A stretch of DNA of 64,000 nucleotides from Formicarius rufipectus (GCA_013399695.1 VXAU01001354.1:905328-969327); one strand, 5' to 3'; numbered from the stretch's first letter, positions 12,543 to 26,546 are shown. The notes: generated by a model not told the origin, from the letters alone. Numbers and translations are program-made.

Positions 12543-13732
12543 AATCTGGTGACCTTCTATGACAGGGCTACAGCATCGGTGGACAGAGACAGAGCAACTG
12601 ACATTGTCTACCCGGACTTGTACAAAGCATTTGACACTGTCCCATGTGACATTCTTGTCCCCACATTGGAGAGGCATGGATTTGACAGATGATCACTCAG
12701 TTGATAAAGAACTAGCTGTGTGGCTGCCCACAAAGACTTGTGGTCAACAGCTCATTGTTCACATGAAGACCAGTGATGAGTGCTGTGCCTCAGGGGTCAG
12801 TACCGGGGCCAATACCATTCAATATCTTTCGTGCCAACATGGACAGTGGGATTGAATGAATCCTCAGCAAGTTGCTGATGACACCAAGCTGTGTGGTGCA
12901 GTCAACACACTGGAGGGAAAGGATGTCATTCAGAGGAATATTGACACACTTGAGAGTTGGGCTGATACAAAGTTCAACAAAGTGCAAGGTCCTACCTCAG
13001 GGTCATATTAACCCAGGCAGAGATTGAGCAGAGAATTAACAGAGATCAGTCATATGGACAAAGACTTGGGGGTGATGGTTGATGAAAAACTCAGCATGAG
13101 CTGCCACTATGCACTCACAGCCCAGAAAGCCAACCTCATCGTGGGCTGCATCAAAAGGAGCATGATCAGCAGGTTGAAGGGTGTGATTTTCCCCTTCTAA
13201 TCAGCTTTTGTGAGACCCCACCTGGAGTACTGCCTAAAGTTCTGGTGCCCCCAAACATAAGAAGGACATGGAACTGTTGAAGCAAGCCCAGAGGAGGACT
13301 ATGATAAGAGGACTGGAGCATCTGCCCTATGAAGACAGGCTGAAGAATTTGAGGCTGTTTAGCCTGAAGAAGAGAAGGTTTCATGGAGACCTCATAGCAA
13401 ACTTCCAGTATTTGAAGGGGGCTATATGGAAGACAAAGAGGGAGTCCTCATCAAGAACTGTAGTGATAGGACAAGGAGTAACTGGTATGAATGGAAAGAG
13501 GGGAAATTTAGGCTAGATATTCATAAAAAATTCTTTACTGTGAAAATGGTGAGATAGTGGAATAGGTTGCCCAGGGAGGTTGTGGATGCCCCAATCCCAA
13601 CCATGTTCAAGGTCAGGTTGGCTAAGACCTTGAGCAACCTAGTGGGAGGTGTCCATGCCCAAGGCAGCAGAGGTTGAGACCAGATGATCTTCAAGGTCCC
13701 TTGCAACCCTTAACATTCCATAATTCTATGAG
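12543..13732 (+). mobile_element. CR1 LINE, 5'-truncated, with degenerate ORF2 and 3' UTR
   Basis: This is the best-preserved mobile element in the window, about 1.2 kb. It enters inside the reverse-transcriptase domain of ORF2 and runs through the 3' UTR, with 'TAGGTTGCCCAGGGAGGTTG' and 'GAGACCAGATGATCTTCAAG', to a terminal ATTCTATGAG at 13723-13732. The truncation of the 5' end is typical of target-primed reverse transcription. Several frameshifts and stops show it is inactive. It follows directly after another CR1 3' end. Confidence 0.93.
12579..13516 (+). pseudogene. CR1 ORF2 (reverse transcriptase) remnant, C-terminal third
   Basis: The coding remnant is split over several frames. AFDTVP (12627-12644) is the RT motif with the first catalytic Asp. 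PQGSV (12788-12802) is the next conserved RT block. GCT-GAT-GAC at 12874-12882 preserves the A-D-D catalytic box at nucleotide level, but one T appears to be missing just upstream, so the frame is broken. DKDLGV-VDEKLSMS starts at 13057 and runs to a TAA at 13198-13200. An in-frame piece from 13268 to 13516 reads RGLEHLPYEDRLKNLRLFSL and then KKRRFHGDLI, the usual C-terminus. Stops at 12690, 12856 and 13258 and the frameshifts make it non-functional. Endonuclease and ORF1 are absent. Confidence 0.88.
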
Positions 13733-16700
13733 GTTAGGATCAAAATTTCTTAGCTCTTGATCTGCCCATCTCTGGAGTCAAAGTTGGTCATTTGAAGAAT
13801 GATAGGACTGACACTTCTGAATCCCCTATTTCCATCTACAGTTAAAGGGCTATTCACAAACTGCAAAGGCAGAAGGAATCCTTGCCATTCTTTCACAACA
13901 GTCACAAAGAGAAATGCAGAGGAAAGTCCAGCACACCAATCTGACAGCAGCAATGACTCTTTGAAAATAGTATTCCTGTGATGGCCTCTTTCAGGGGGAG
14001 AAAATATGGGTCATGTCTCAAAAAATGCTGACATACATGAGAAATGCTGTCCTGCATTTATTTAGTGCCACTCCTTCTGGCACCATACCTTTTTTGTGAC
14101 ATATTCATTTTCTCTTTTGTGTTTGCTATTAGCATCCAGGATACTCTCCACTGAGTACAAGGATAATAGGAAGACAAAACAAAAGCTTTCTTCATGAGAA
14201 TAAATGGGGTTTGGAGGTCTGGAGGATAGAAATGGGAATACAAATATTTCTCCTGGGCATTTTCATCAACTTTAGCAGGTCATAACGAAAACTTCTAATC
14301 CAGCTGTCTTCTCATTAGAATCTCATTGATCCCTGCTGTCACTCAGCATATACCCAACACCAGGTGGAACACTTCTGCTGCAACAGAGATACCTGTTTCT
14401 AAGGTAGTGACTCCAGCTCCTCTTATAATCACCAGAGTGAAATGAGCACTTCTGGGCTCAATTTCATTGTGACAAGGGTGTCTAAAAGAAGTCAGATGAA
14501 TCTTATCCTACAATTACCTATTTCTTTCCATAATGCTTGAAGAGAGCTGATAGCAGCTGATGTAGCAGACACCTACATGCAGATGAATGTCAGACTATGG
14601 TGCTGACTAATGTACAATGACAGTACTGGTCTGACTTGATGTAAAGGTTGCAGATGAAGTAGACTTTCATTACCATTTGAAATTATACTGTTGTTGACAG
14701 TCCTCTATGTTGATATCAGTGATACACAGACTCCTTAGGAGAAGCATATCTCTCTCCTTTAGCTCCCAAGTCGCCATCTAGAGGAGGCAGAATGGGGAAA
14801 GAAATGGTAACAGCTGCCCCTGCCTTGCTGAGTCTGCTACAGAACAACTTAGGTCTGTTAGAGAGGGACACTGCCAGTTCTTCCATTGCTGCACTTTTAG
14901 TTATGGGGAGCTGCTGTAATGCCAAACTCAGAAAATCCCTTGCTAAACCATGAACTATGCTTCCTGGAGGTACTGTGATCAAGTAGTGTGATGGATTCAC
15001 TGTGAGTGAAAGTGGATTCACTTGTCATCTTCCTTCAACAGCTGCCTCACATTTTCAGCAGATTTTCAGACCAGGAATTCATGGGACAGTAGTGGGCACA
15101 CTAATCCTCCTGTCTCGTAGGGCTATACCTCACAGTGGGACAAAAGTATTATTGAAAGTCATGTGGATAAAGGGTCAGGACCACAATAATTTATACAGTT
15201 GCTTTAAAACTGGTAATGAAACAGTTCCTGTTGTTGTGTGACAATCTAATTTTCCCCCAAAACTGATAATTTTCTTCCTCACTACAATCTCCAGAGGGAC
15301 AAGGGTCATAAGACATCAGTTTGACTACCTCTCTGAAGCACACGGATTTGAGGACACTTCCTTCCTCCCCTTACTAGGCTTTTCAGGCTTCCTGGGTACT
15401 GATAATCTCAGAAAAGAAAGCCCGGAATGTTGATTCAGAAGAGCTATTTCAGTGCCCTCCAGTGTCCAGTATAGTAAAACAAATACAAATGCCCTTACTG
15501 CATCCCAGAGATATATAGCCCTTCCAAGCACAGAGAGTACTAATCTGAATTTTTACTGAAATTTCCTCCGCTGCCTCAGGCTGACTTCAAGGCAAACTGA
15601 TCACCAAAATCAAACTACCCTTCTAGGACTGCAGTGAAAAGAGAGAGACAACAAAGCAAAAAACAGGAAAACAGTCCTTTCAGGTCACCCTATAGGCCCC
15701 TGCTAAGTAAGTTCATTTTGACAAAAAGGAATCTTTTTGACAGCCTAAATATCACTACATATTCAACATAAACATACTTGAAAATCTCTTTAGTTTTTTT
15801 CTTGTGTATTCAGAACTACTCCTCACTACAGAAGCAATGTCTGCAATATTACGAAAGTCACAGATTTGTATAATTATCCTCAATTCATATGTGTTTGTCA
15901 GAGGCTCACAAAAAGCTGTGACACTGAAACACATTATGGAAAGACACCATTTCAATAATTAGAAGGATCACAGAAACAGTATCATAGTCATTTCAAAGGA
16001 ACAGAGCACAAAATAATACTGTTGGGACCTGTGGGCGGGTAGCTTTTCATTCACCCTTTCTCTTTACACTGCAATAATCAAGATAAGATCAAAAACACAA
16101 AATCCTTCCCTTCTCAACACATCAATAAACATATCCCATGAATCATTTTTTCAACCCATGCTGGTTACGTTCAGTTCTGTAATCAATTCCTTTTTTTTAA
16201 AATTTTTTTTAAAGCAGGATACATCTGCTTGTTTCACATATTGGAGTCTGCATTTTAAATTCACTGGAAAATAAAATTGTAAGCTCCAACAAAGCAAACA
16301 AAAAAAAAGAAAGTCAATTATTTCTATGAAGACCAGGACTTCACACCAAATCTTTGGTTTTCAGATAAATCTTCAAGGTTGCAAACCTTTCCTGGTTTCA
16401 TGAACACCAAAAACCATAGTCTCTCTCATCCTTACCCATTATTGTTCAAATGATTTATGCTAAAAATTCTCACAGCTTCCACAATGCAGTGTTTAAGTAT
16501 TCTTTGTGCAAGTAAATGCAACACGAATCTGGAATCAAAGCAGGATCTGTGGTCACTGATAGTTACTGTTTTTCATAATTTTCTTTTCTATCCCTGAAAA
16601 GCATATACATTCTCTCTCCAAAATAAAAACCATCAAATAATGGCATGTAGAAAAAGACCACTTCTGTGCATGAGACTTTCCTTGGTGCCAGGTTTTGGAG

Positions 16701-19700
16701 TTACATTATCTAACAATCAAAGTTGTTTGAGTTTGAAAATCTGATATACTATTTCACCTTATACCTTTTCTTGACTTAGCCCTACTTGTTCCGTCTCTGC
16801 TTTCCTTCCTCTTCTTCATACAGATGTGTAAAAGCAGCACAGTTCTACTGATATAAAATGTGTTGGGTTATGTGTTATGCCAGCAAGCCTGTGTAGCTTC
16901 ATTTTCCCTTCAAACATGAGCAAGCCACTTTTTTTAATGTGCACATGTTCATAAAAGTGATCATTCTGAAAAATAAAACATGCATTATTGCTTTGAGTTA
17001 AACATGTCACAGTGTGTTTTAAAAACTAATCTACATTGGAAAGTGCTTTCCTCATGGCATGCAGCAGGAAAATGTTTTGATTTAATTAAGAAATCATTTA
17101 TGCATTTGCCCTTATTTTATATGGTGCTTTAAGTGTACAATAATTTCTTTCCCTGTGAGAATTCTTAATACTCCCAAATGGTTTTGAAATAAAACTGAAT
17201 AATCAAACATTTTGCCATCTGGTGCTTACAGATATCACACTTGTGATGATGAAATTTGGTTGCCAGACCCAAATGTGTAGCAAGTGATTGAAAGTCTTTA
17301 CTTTGGTCATCAAGGAGATGAGGAAAAAAGGCTCAGCAGTGCAATGTGACAGATGTGAGCTCTTGGAAGTGTGTGAATTTCAAAGCTTATTATGCAGGGA
17401 ATATGGTAAGCAATGTGGACTCACAGAATACTCAGAGTATCTTTTGGATCAGTACTATAAACATTATGAGCAGAGAAAATCTTTCTCTCCAGAGAAAAAT
17501 TGTTTATACCAGCTTACTCTGGTACCAACTAAGAAACATCCCTGCTTAAAGCATGCACCCAAAGACAAGAACTGGAAATCTGACAGACTTGCACCTGCAA
17601 CCGCCCAGAATTCCACAGAACCAATAGATAATGTCTTATTAACCAAGAAAGTAGGAGAATTATTTCCAAGACTTTACAATTTTAATATTTGATCTGCAAT
17701 GTTTTGTCCAAGAGAATGTATATGCTGCTTTTTGAAATCTAATTTGAAAGTCCCTGGTTCACTCCTTTCTTGCCCCAAGAGGAAATACTGTGCATGCAGA
17801 ACTAAAGACAATGCTGCATTTGGAAGTGTCCCATTTTCCTTGATTAGGCTACTAGCAATCTCCATCTATCAGAGCTCTCTAATCCTCATGGAGTCTTTGT
17901 GTTGCCTATGATTATCCTTGAATCACATAAGCTAACATTCCCAAACTCTGATGTGCTTGTCATGGTAAAGTGATTAATCTTTGCATAACTCTCATAAGAC
18001 CATTACCAATGGAACACAGAAATACCTTTTTTTAGAAAGAGAATCATCAGCTTCCATATCAGGTTTGTTACAGAAAGTTTTTCCCACACAAACATCTTTT
18101 TTGGACTTGCTTGTTCACATGAAATAGCAGAATAAACACAGTGAATGATATTTAAGTGACATTTACACCAGTGATGGATATGGTGGGCTTTGCAATTTCA
18201 ACTTCAGTTGCTGCCTTGCATAAGTATTGCTCCAGTATCATTATCGTATCTGGTAAACTAAACTATATGTAAACTAAAGCTGGGTAAGTTACAACAGTTT
18301 AACTTATTTGGCAAATCCCATCTCTTGTTTCACGTGTGGCAGGTTTATAATTTTCTTTAATTTTATGCTCACATGTAGTTGAGGAGGCTTTCCTGTGTTT
18401 TGTTTTGTTTTTTTCCTCCAAAACCTGTGGACAGAATATGAAGAGTTCAATGTCAATATTCTATATATAGACTATACTGCCTAAAATTCAAACTGTGTTA
18501 CTCACACTTCAATTGGTTACTATGATTCCTCTTTCTTGGACATAGATCAATATTTAAAGCAACCAAAGCACGTAAAGTGTTTATCCGATGCACTAGAGAT
18601 TTACAGGCTAGCCAGAAAATTAATGTTTTGATTTTAATTGTCCCGACATTTACATAAGAATGTAAGAAACAGCAGCATCCCTCTTTTCTGAGAGTAATAG
18701 TTCATCCAGAGTTCAGGACTGACAGCACATACCAATCATTACTTTATCCTGTGCCTGTTGATCTGCATCTCCTCAAGCCATCAGCATTATGCATCACTGC
18801 AAAGTGGAGACTACAGTGAAGAGGAAAACATCATACTGAATTTCTCACAGACACTTAGCAAACTGGAGACACCATTTATTCCTCTTAGAGTGGGAAATCA
18901 CAGGCACTTGGCACTCAGGAAGTAAAAGCAACTAGTGACAAAGAAGCAAACTGTGATGAATGGACCCAGAAAGAGGGCTGTGTATCCATTTCTGATCCGA
19001 GCCCTGTTGCTCTCAGTATTAGGTCCTATTCTGAATGAAACATTTTCTGTGCTCATACATTTCTGAAAAGATAAGCCAAACTTAACTAAAAGGAGTAATT
19101 TTAAACTATGCCACAGGCAGCTTCTGACTGCTGGCAAGCCTCCACCAGACTCACTGCTACTCGTCTCCTGTCAAACTGTGTCTCAGACATTCATGATCCT
19201 GGACTAGTGGGAAATTTCAGGCCAATTTTGCCCTCAGACATATAGTCCTGTGAGCCACCTTCCTTTTAACTTCCAAACCAAGTAGTTGTGGGGACTAGGT
19301 AGTGGAGAACACAAATCTGTTCTGCCCCATTGCATAGAGCTGTCCAAGGCACATACATGATTCCACAAAATGAGAAGCTTGAAGATTAGACCAGTTTAGG
19401 ATATTTGCTATCAACAAGGATCCTAAGCGCTTTCAACAGTAGTGTAAACATGCCTTTGCTGGCAGTTAAACATTGCTAGGCACTGCAGATCACACATCTG
19501 CTGCCAGGGGTAATTCAGGCATGGTAAGTTGATCGTCTTTAGCACATGAAGAGAATTTCTGCACTGATGAATGCACACAGGCTTTGAGCTCAGAGAACTT
19601 TGAGCTGCCATTGCAGCTCATACTTTATCTTTCTACAATTCTTCCTGGCTAGATTTGACCATTTGTCCTTTTTATTTAAAAACACCATTCAATTTACTTT

Positions 19701-20145
19701 TTTAAACTTATTTAACAAAAAATCCACTTTTCTGTTCTACTCTCCTGCCTAATTTTCTCTGGTGGTCCAACTTTGCAGCACTAGTCCTTAGACTGATGGG
19801 CTTTTTATTATAGTTGTACAGACACTGTAATTTGAAAGGCCACCAAATTCCCTTCATTCATTGTATAATGTTTGCCATCATGGAATTATGCATTATTAAT
19901 ATGATCAGAAGAGACAAACATGTAATTGCAGAAAAATTGGCACATCTTTGGATAAAATGCATAGTAACAAGGTTGTCCTTTACAGAATACTTAGGCTTGT
20001 AAAGGGCACTGGCGGAGCTGAGCTGCCAGCCAAGTGCTTGAGGCCTTATCGGCTTTTGCTGTAGCACATTCAGGAACTAAATCCCACTCTCTCGTGTCAC
20101 CAGTCTCCTCAGAAGGTGCTGTGACTGTCCAGTGGTTGTCACTGC

Positions 20146-20161
20146 CTCTCTCTCTCTCTCT
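20146..20161. repeat. (TC)n microsatellite
   Basis: A short run of about eight CT units. Confidence 0.8.
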
Positions 20162-21308
20162 TTAAGTCACTCCTGGAAATACTGTTTAAACTACAAGTGA
20201 TGAGCAAAACCTTTTTCCAGCCAATCGATAACCTTCTTTCCTCATCATTTCTGTCAGAGTTTAAATGCTCCTTTTTCCACTTACACCTGGGTTTTTTTTT
20301 CAGGAGTCTTCACACTAGTGTCTTACCGTCAAAGAAACCAAGTAGGCATACAGGTATATATAAGTGCCTTAATGAATTAAGGCTATTTCACTCTGTTCTA
20401 ACAAAAAATAAAAATTAAAACAAAACAAAAAAATTGGTTATCATGAGAAATTCAAGAAATTCTATAAAATTCACAGACTTCTCATGACTGCATGGGTAGA
20501 TCACAGAAAAAGAGGAAACTAGTACAGAAAGATTTTGTTTGATCTCCATGCCCAAAACAAGCAATTCCCTCAGAATACCCTGAAGATATTCTATGGACTT
20601 AATAAATCTCTGCCTGTAAATATTAGTGTGTACTGCCATTAAGGTTAGTAGAACTGTAGTGTCATTATTCCACAGAAAATAAATAGATTACGTGCAAACG
20701 CTGATGATAAATAAATGATGGGTGGTTAATCTACATATATGAATATGTAGATAATATGTCTAATATAGAAAATATGCAAATACTTGTTCTCTCCAAGAAC
20801 TGGCTCATTATATGAATACTTCCCTTCTCTTTGTTTCATCCATCATCAACATCTTGTTACAGAGTTGTTTAGGCATATTTAACTTCAATGTCCTGAGAAG
20901 TTCTCTTGAGAGTAAGTGCTGATTTGAAGATTTTGGTGAGGGTCTGAATGACAAGGGAAACTGATTTTTCTAGGAGAATGTATTTTCAAACAGTTTCTGT
21001 CTTGTTTTTACGGCATCCTTTAAGCAATTATATCATAATGCAGTATTATATAAGTTGTGGAAGCAAAGATTTCAAGTTACAATAAACCTGCACACCACTG
21101 GCTATGATGGGATTTTTACTGAAATATTTTGTCTAGAAACAACTGGATTATGACAAAAATGATAATGATGCTAATGGCAAAGAGAATAATGACAATGTGA
21201 CAGTTTCCACTGACCTTTACGGATAATGTCTAACTACAAAAGGGCAGTGTAAATGTTATGTCTTCAACATCTTCATCTACAGATGAAACCAAGCAAAAGG
21301 AATATATC

Positions 21309-21321
21309 TTTTTTTTTTTTT
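21309..21321. repeat. Poly-T tract (T13)
   Basis: Thirteen T in an AT-rich setting, followed by AATTATG. Confidence 0.8.
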
Positions 21322-23225
21322 AATTATGCAAATATCAAAGTCTTTCTATCAACACACAGAAAGAAATCTGATTTCATTAGCTCTTGATGAGGTCAGTTGG
21401 GTAATTTGGGCTTAACTAAGATGGAAAATTTCTTCTATCAATGCATATTTTAGTTGCAGACTTTGTAATTATAAAGGGATCATTGGCAAAAATGAAAAAC
21501 AGATTCCTTAGAAAAGGTCCCTCAGTTTTGTAGTTCATTTTTGCACAATCCTTTACTAGTTAGTTAGCTTAGCATTTAGATGTCTGGGTGAAATTTTCTT
21601 GTTAAATTCTAACATATAATAGTAAGTTTAAGGATTTTTCTCAAATCAGAAGATAAAAGTCAAAATAAAAGTAATTTACTTTATTTTCTATGTGCTTCTT
21701 CCAGACATCTAATTAGAAAATTGTTTATTGCCACTGAAAACCTTCAAAACTATAATCCCAGTTGCTCTTAAACCATATATGGATAAGGATGTTTCCAAGG
21801 AGAGGAAGAGTGGGGAAAGAGAAGAGTTGCAGTTCATAAAATTAAGATAGGATATTCACACTTGAAGGGAATAAATTTTGCAGTGAAAAACAGAATGTGA
21901 AACAAGATGTTTTCACAGAAAGATCAACTACTACAGATAGAGTAGACATGACACTCATCCATCATTTCTTCCCAGAAGAAGGTAATTCAGCTAGAAGCAT
22001 CAAGTCCCCTGGTCATGCTTATCAGATGAAGCACTTTAAAAATTAAGTGAATGGATAAAAAAAAGGAATGGCATCTAAATCCATTACATGCAGATTTTAT
22101 TTTTTTTTTACAAGAGAAAGACAATTTTTTTTTTCATTGAACTGAAATAATGGTGGAGTTGATTCTTTTTAATAAGCTGTCCCAAAAGTTCTGCAAAGCA
22201 ATATGGTTGCACTGCAATCTCTAATCTGCAAGAAGCAAATTTTGTAGTAGTTTGGATGGATCTGAAAGGCCACTCAGGGTATGAAATATGCATGAGTTAA
22301 CATTTCGTCACTGTTGCAGGCTCACGTGCTACTCCTGTGAATATGCTCTTTGTTCAGGAATCTGGTGTATCCACATTTTTTTTAAAAACCACAAAGCTAC
22401 AACCTGTGTGATCTACTAAATTTCAATGTACTAATAGAAAACCATGCTTAACAACTTTTAAGCTGTTTGACAGCTAGTTAAACTGAGGGAATGTTTAATT
22501 TGTTGAACAGCAAATGTAAGAGTTTATATTGATATAGTACTGCCTTGATTTTATATCATACAACTTGTCAAAGCTAAATATTTGAGATGCTTTCAAAACA
22601 GTTTCCCGTTTCTGCAGGAATATATTATTCATTATACATAAATGCTCTAATCATGAATAGAGCTAAGAATCTGCTACTCCTATTAACAGGGGCAAAATAT
22701 GAATCACTCTGCATTACCACGTTGGTTATTTTAGGAGAAGGAAATCAATGTACATCTTACCTGTTTCAAGATGGAAAGATTCCAGGGAATTCCAAGGAAG
22801 TATGACATCAGCACAGAGAAGTTGCTGGACACAACTTCAGAGGGTAGGAGAAGATACTCTAAAGAGATGTTAAACAAATGAGATAGAAAACCAGAAAAAG
22901 CTCTTTCAAAGAAGTTCTAAGAGTCAATTGATTAAAGTGCTGCAAGGTGGTTATACAAAATTGACACAGTTTTTTAGTTTTAAGACCAGTGAAGTGTTAT
23001 TTTGACTAAATTCTGGTTAACCTAATACATAAATCAATATAACTGCATGTTTTAAATATTCTTAATGACCAAATTAATACCAATGTTAACAATACACACA
23101 ATTAAATTATTGTGCTTACTCATGAAAACTATTTAAAGTTCTCCAGATTCTTTTTTCTTAAGTGAAACATGGAGTAAAACATCACATTTTTTGTCATCCC
23201 AAATCAGTAATGTTTTGGAGTATTT

Positions 23226-23261
23226 AAAAAAAAAAAAAAAAGAAAGAAAGAAAGAAAGAAA
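23226..23261. repeat. Poly-A grading into (GAAA)n
   Basis: Sixteen A followed by five GAAA units. This is a common pattern for the decay of a poly-A tail into a tetranucleotide microsatellite. No retroposon body is recognisable upstream. Confidence 0.85.
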
Positions 23262-23999
23262 CACCAAAAGCACAAATTTTTTGGAGGCAATGATACCACT
23301 ACCACATTAATGTAATTTTAAGTAATTTCCTAACACATTTTGTGAACTGTAAACAAAGTTTTATTTCTAAGTTCAGTGATTTTACCAAGCTTCTTTAAAG
23401 ACTACAGATGTGGTAGTTCCTTTTCTTTTCTGGCTTTTATCCTTTTAACTTCACTGATCTTCCATCCAGGGCAAAAGCGAGAATTCATGATTCTCACTTC
23501 CAAAAGCATAACTATTGATTGACTTTCTCTAGATGGCATGGATTAGGTCATCTTAAACACTTAAGGTTTAAAATTAAGCTCTTGTTTTATTGAAATAGAC
23601 AAAACCTTGAGTTAAGATGAAAAGATTTTGATAAAGATTCAAAAAATTACCTTCTAATATTTTAATAATATTCCCACAAATGATCCACCCTTGTAAAACC
23701 ATACTACAAAACAAAAAAATAAAATCTTTATTCATAGAGGAATATATTTGCTATATTAAGGATGATTTTTGAAGTTAGGAATAAATATGAGGTATTGTTT
23801 TTCTGCTATCACGATGCTGTTAAGCGCTGTTGTAAGTAGTGGTGGTGATGCTAGAAGAACATTTATAAAAACAAAAGGAACAAGACCAGTCTGTTTTGAT
23901 CTTTAGTATTTACAAACTTCAATCATTTCCTCAAGATCTGAGGATTTCTTGAAACATAAGTTTAGTCAGAACAAAGAGAAATTGCATTTACTGCTTTAC

Positions 24000-24041
24000 T
24001 TTTTTTTTAGTAAAGCAAGACATGCTTTACTGAAAAAAAAA
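24000..24041. repeat. Near-perfect inverted repeat (hairpin), 18-bp arms
   Basis: The left arm is nine T plus AGTAAAGCA (24000-24017). The loop is AGACA (24018-24022). The right arm is TGCTTTACT, a single bulged G at 24032, then A's (24023-24041). The inner 9 bp are perfect. The poly-A continues to 24047 and then becomes GAGAG plus more A. It is a fold-back structure of unknown meaning. It is too short and too low-complexity for a convincing pre-microRNA. Confidence 0.75.
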
Positions 24042-26546
24042 AAAAAAGAGAGAAAAAAAAGTGAATATGAAGACCTTGAATCAAAAAAGGTGGTTTCACA
24101 GCTAAAAGTTTCTCTTTGAAGATAGCTGAAAGGAGGTAAATGACAGTCTGCAAGACTTATGCTGTCCCCTAAAAACAGAAGGAATATTTTTTATCCCCAG
24201 CTGTTTTCTCCATCTCTTCCTGTTGTCCTATTACTTTCCTTATATTTCTGTTTCTAAATATGGTTGTCACAAATTTTCACACTATATTTTGATAACAGTG
24301 GGTACAATGGGATACCTTATGCTGTGTAGCCTCACATACCTCAAAATATATTGAAAAATAAAAGAACATTTTCAGTCACAAAATCTGTGGTACATGGGAT
24401 TTGCAAATGTCTGAGATATCACAAGGACCCATCGCCAAGTCAGGTGTGAAATCTTTGTTCCTTCATTCTCAGGTGCCTGTTGATGTGGCAGGTCTCTGTG
24501 GCTTCAGTTATCACACAAACACCCACAAAGGATCCAAAGGAATCCTGGGATTCCTTTTCTAATTATAATGGCAGTAACAAAAGGAATGTGGAAATAGTCC
24601 CCAAGGCTTGCATTACAGCCTCATATAATGGCTATTCAACTGTGCAGCCTCCATCCATATGAATACAACTAGTGTGGCTGAGAATCTGCATTTGACTCCA
24701 CAATTTCATTGGATCTCATTTTTCAGTATTTAATCAGCTGGTAGACAGGCTGCTACTGACAGGAAAATAGTGCAGTGGTAACAAAGAGGAAAAGCTGAAA
24801 AATTATTCCCTTCTTGATGAATTTTGATTGATGTTATGGAAGTGACAGTGTACAATGCCATCCTACTGAAAAGCAGTTTATTTCCAGCCTGTACAATTAG
24901 CACTATTTTGCTCCACAGAACCAGACTGATCAGATCCTGTTAATCATTAGCCAGAACCTGATCTTTTTGAAATCAGAGGTATCTTATATTAAATTAATTG
25001 GGCCATCAAGGTGGGTTAAGGGAAAAGGTGAATGCAGCAGTCATAGCAAAGTAAAAAAAGAAACATCTCACAAAAAAAGCTCTTCTTCATGTGTCAATGA
25101 CTGAATGCTGCAGAGTTCAGTGACAGACCACAAATCACACAGGGATTTGAAAACAGCTTGCAGGAAACAGCCTTAATTCCTAGCTTCTGAACACAGAAGA
25201 AGGGCTACAGAGAGAAATAGCAAAGTATGTTAAAAATAATTCTTGAGGAAATTATGGGTTTTTCTGTCTATTGGGGAATTAAGAATAAAATTAACTGTGA
25301 GATAAAAATGGAGATTTTTGGAGCTACAAGTGAGTTGGTGAGTAAATACATTTCTTTCGTCAGAGTGGAGGGAATTTCTCACCATTCTGTATTCAATGGC
25401 AGATTTTTTATTCCCTTTCCTTTTTCCTGATTCTTTTTCCATGAAAAAAAGGCAACTATTATACAAGCTGATCCTTTATTTGCAAACTTGTGCCAGATGT
25501 CTTGGGAGACCATTTTGTGGCATATAAAATACCTATTCCTATATAGAGCATACTACAGTCTGGGGACCAGAAGATGATAAAAATACCTACAGAGAGCATC
25601 CTCTACCACATATGTACAGTCTTTAGCACTCTGGCTGAGTTCAGAAGTCTCATTAGCAGTATCAGACAGAAGGAAATACCCACATGATCTTCTTCTCACC
25701 AGATGTTAATCTAATTTCTACCTGATTGTAAGGGATGATGAGAATTCAATGACCTGAAAGAGTGAGTAGTTACAAGGAAAAAAAGATAAAAATCATAGTC
25801 TGTGTTTCATCTCAACTGTATTTCTTCTTATGCATTTCATTGCTCATTTTAAACCCCATTTTTCTGGACTAATATAACAAGTAGTCTTGAATTTCCACAT
25901 GGGTTATAATGTACTCTGAATTAACAATACGTATAATCTCTTCCTCACATCAGTATTGTTTTGAATGATTTCATGCTATGAGGAATTTCTTGAATGCTAA
26001 TTTCTGACCAACTGCCTTGACACAGATGGGGATCTTCTGCATTTATTTATTCTCCACTACATAGACTGCTGCTGGACTACATAAATGCCTGACAGGTTGT
26101 AGTCTTACTTCTTGCCTACAACGGGCCTAATTTAAATTTCCATTGATTTAACTGTGCTGGAATCAATAGAATTGCTCTTGATTTCCATTAGAGTACTGTA
26201 AGAGACAGGGATCAGGCTCAGTCTGTTGAATTCAAAACTTTTGTTGTTGTTTAAAAGGCCTGCATTTAAAGTCCAGTGAAAAGAATGTAATTAGTGTCAT
26301 TCCAGACTGACATCCTGTTTTGTTCTTTTCTCCATTTTTTTTGTTTCAGAGCAGCCTATAGCTGAGAGCTGTGGATCAGATTGTTCTGCAATACTTGACA
26401 GCCAAAGACAGGGAAAAAAGCAAAATTGACTGTAAAAATCCCTGACATTCCACCGAAATTAACTAAACTGCATACATGTGAGGAAGGTTAAAATTTACCT
26501 TCAGGAAGCTGGAAAAATATGGTGATATAAAGTTTCCTATTTCATG

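Noticed and set aside
12559..12855. 98-codon + strand frame inside the CR1 element
   Set aside because: It is an out-of-frame shadow of the degenerate CR1 reverse transcriptase, whose motifs lie in other frames.
20735..20757. 8-bp AT-rich palindrome CTACATAT/ATATGTAG
   Set aside because: Short AT-rich palindromes are expected many times in DNA of this composition.
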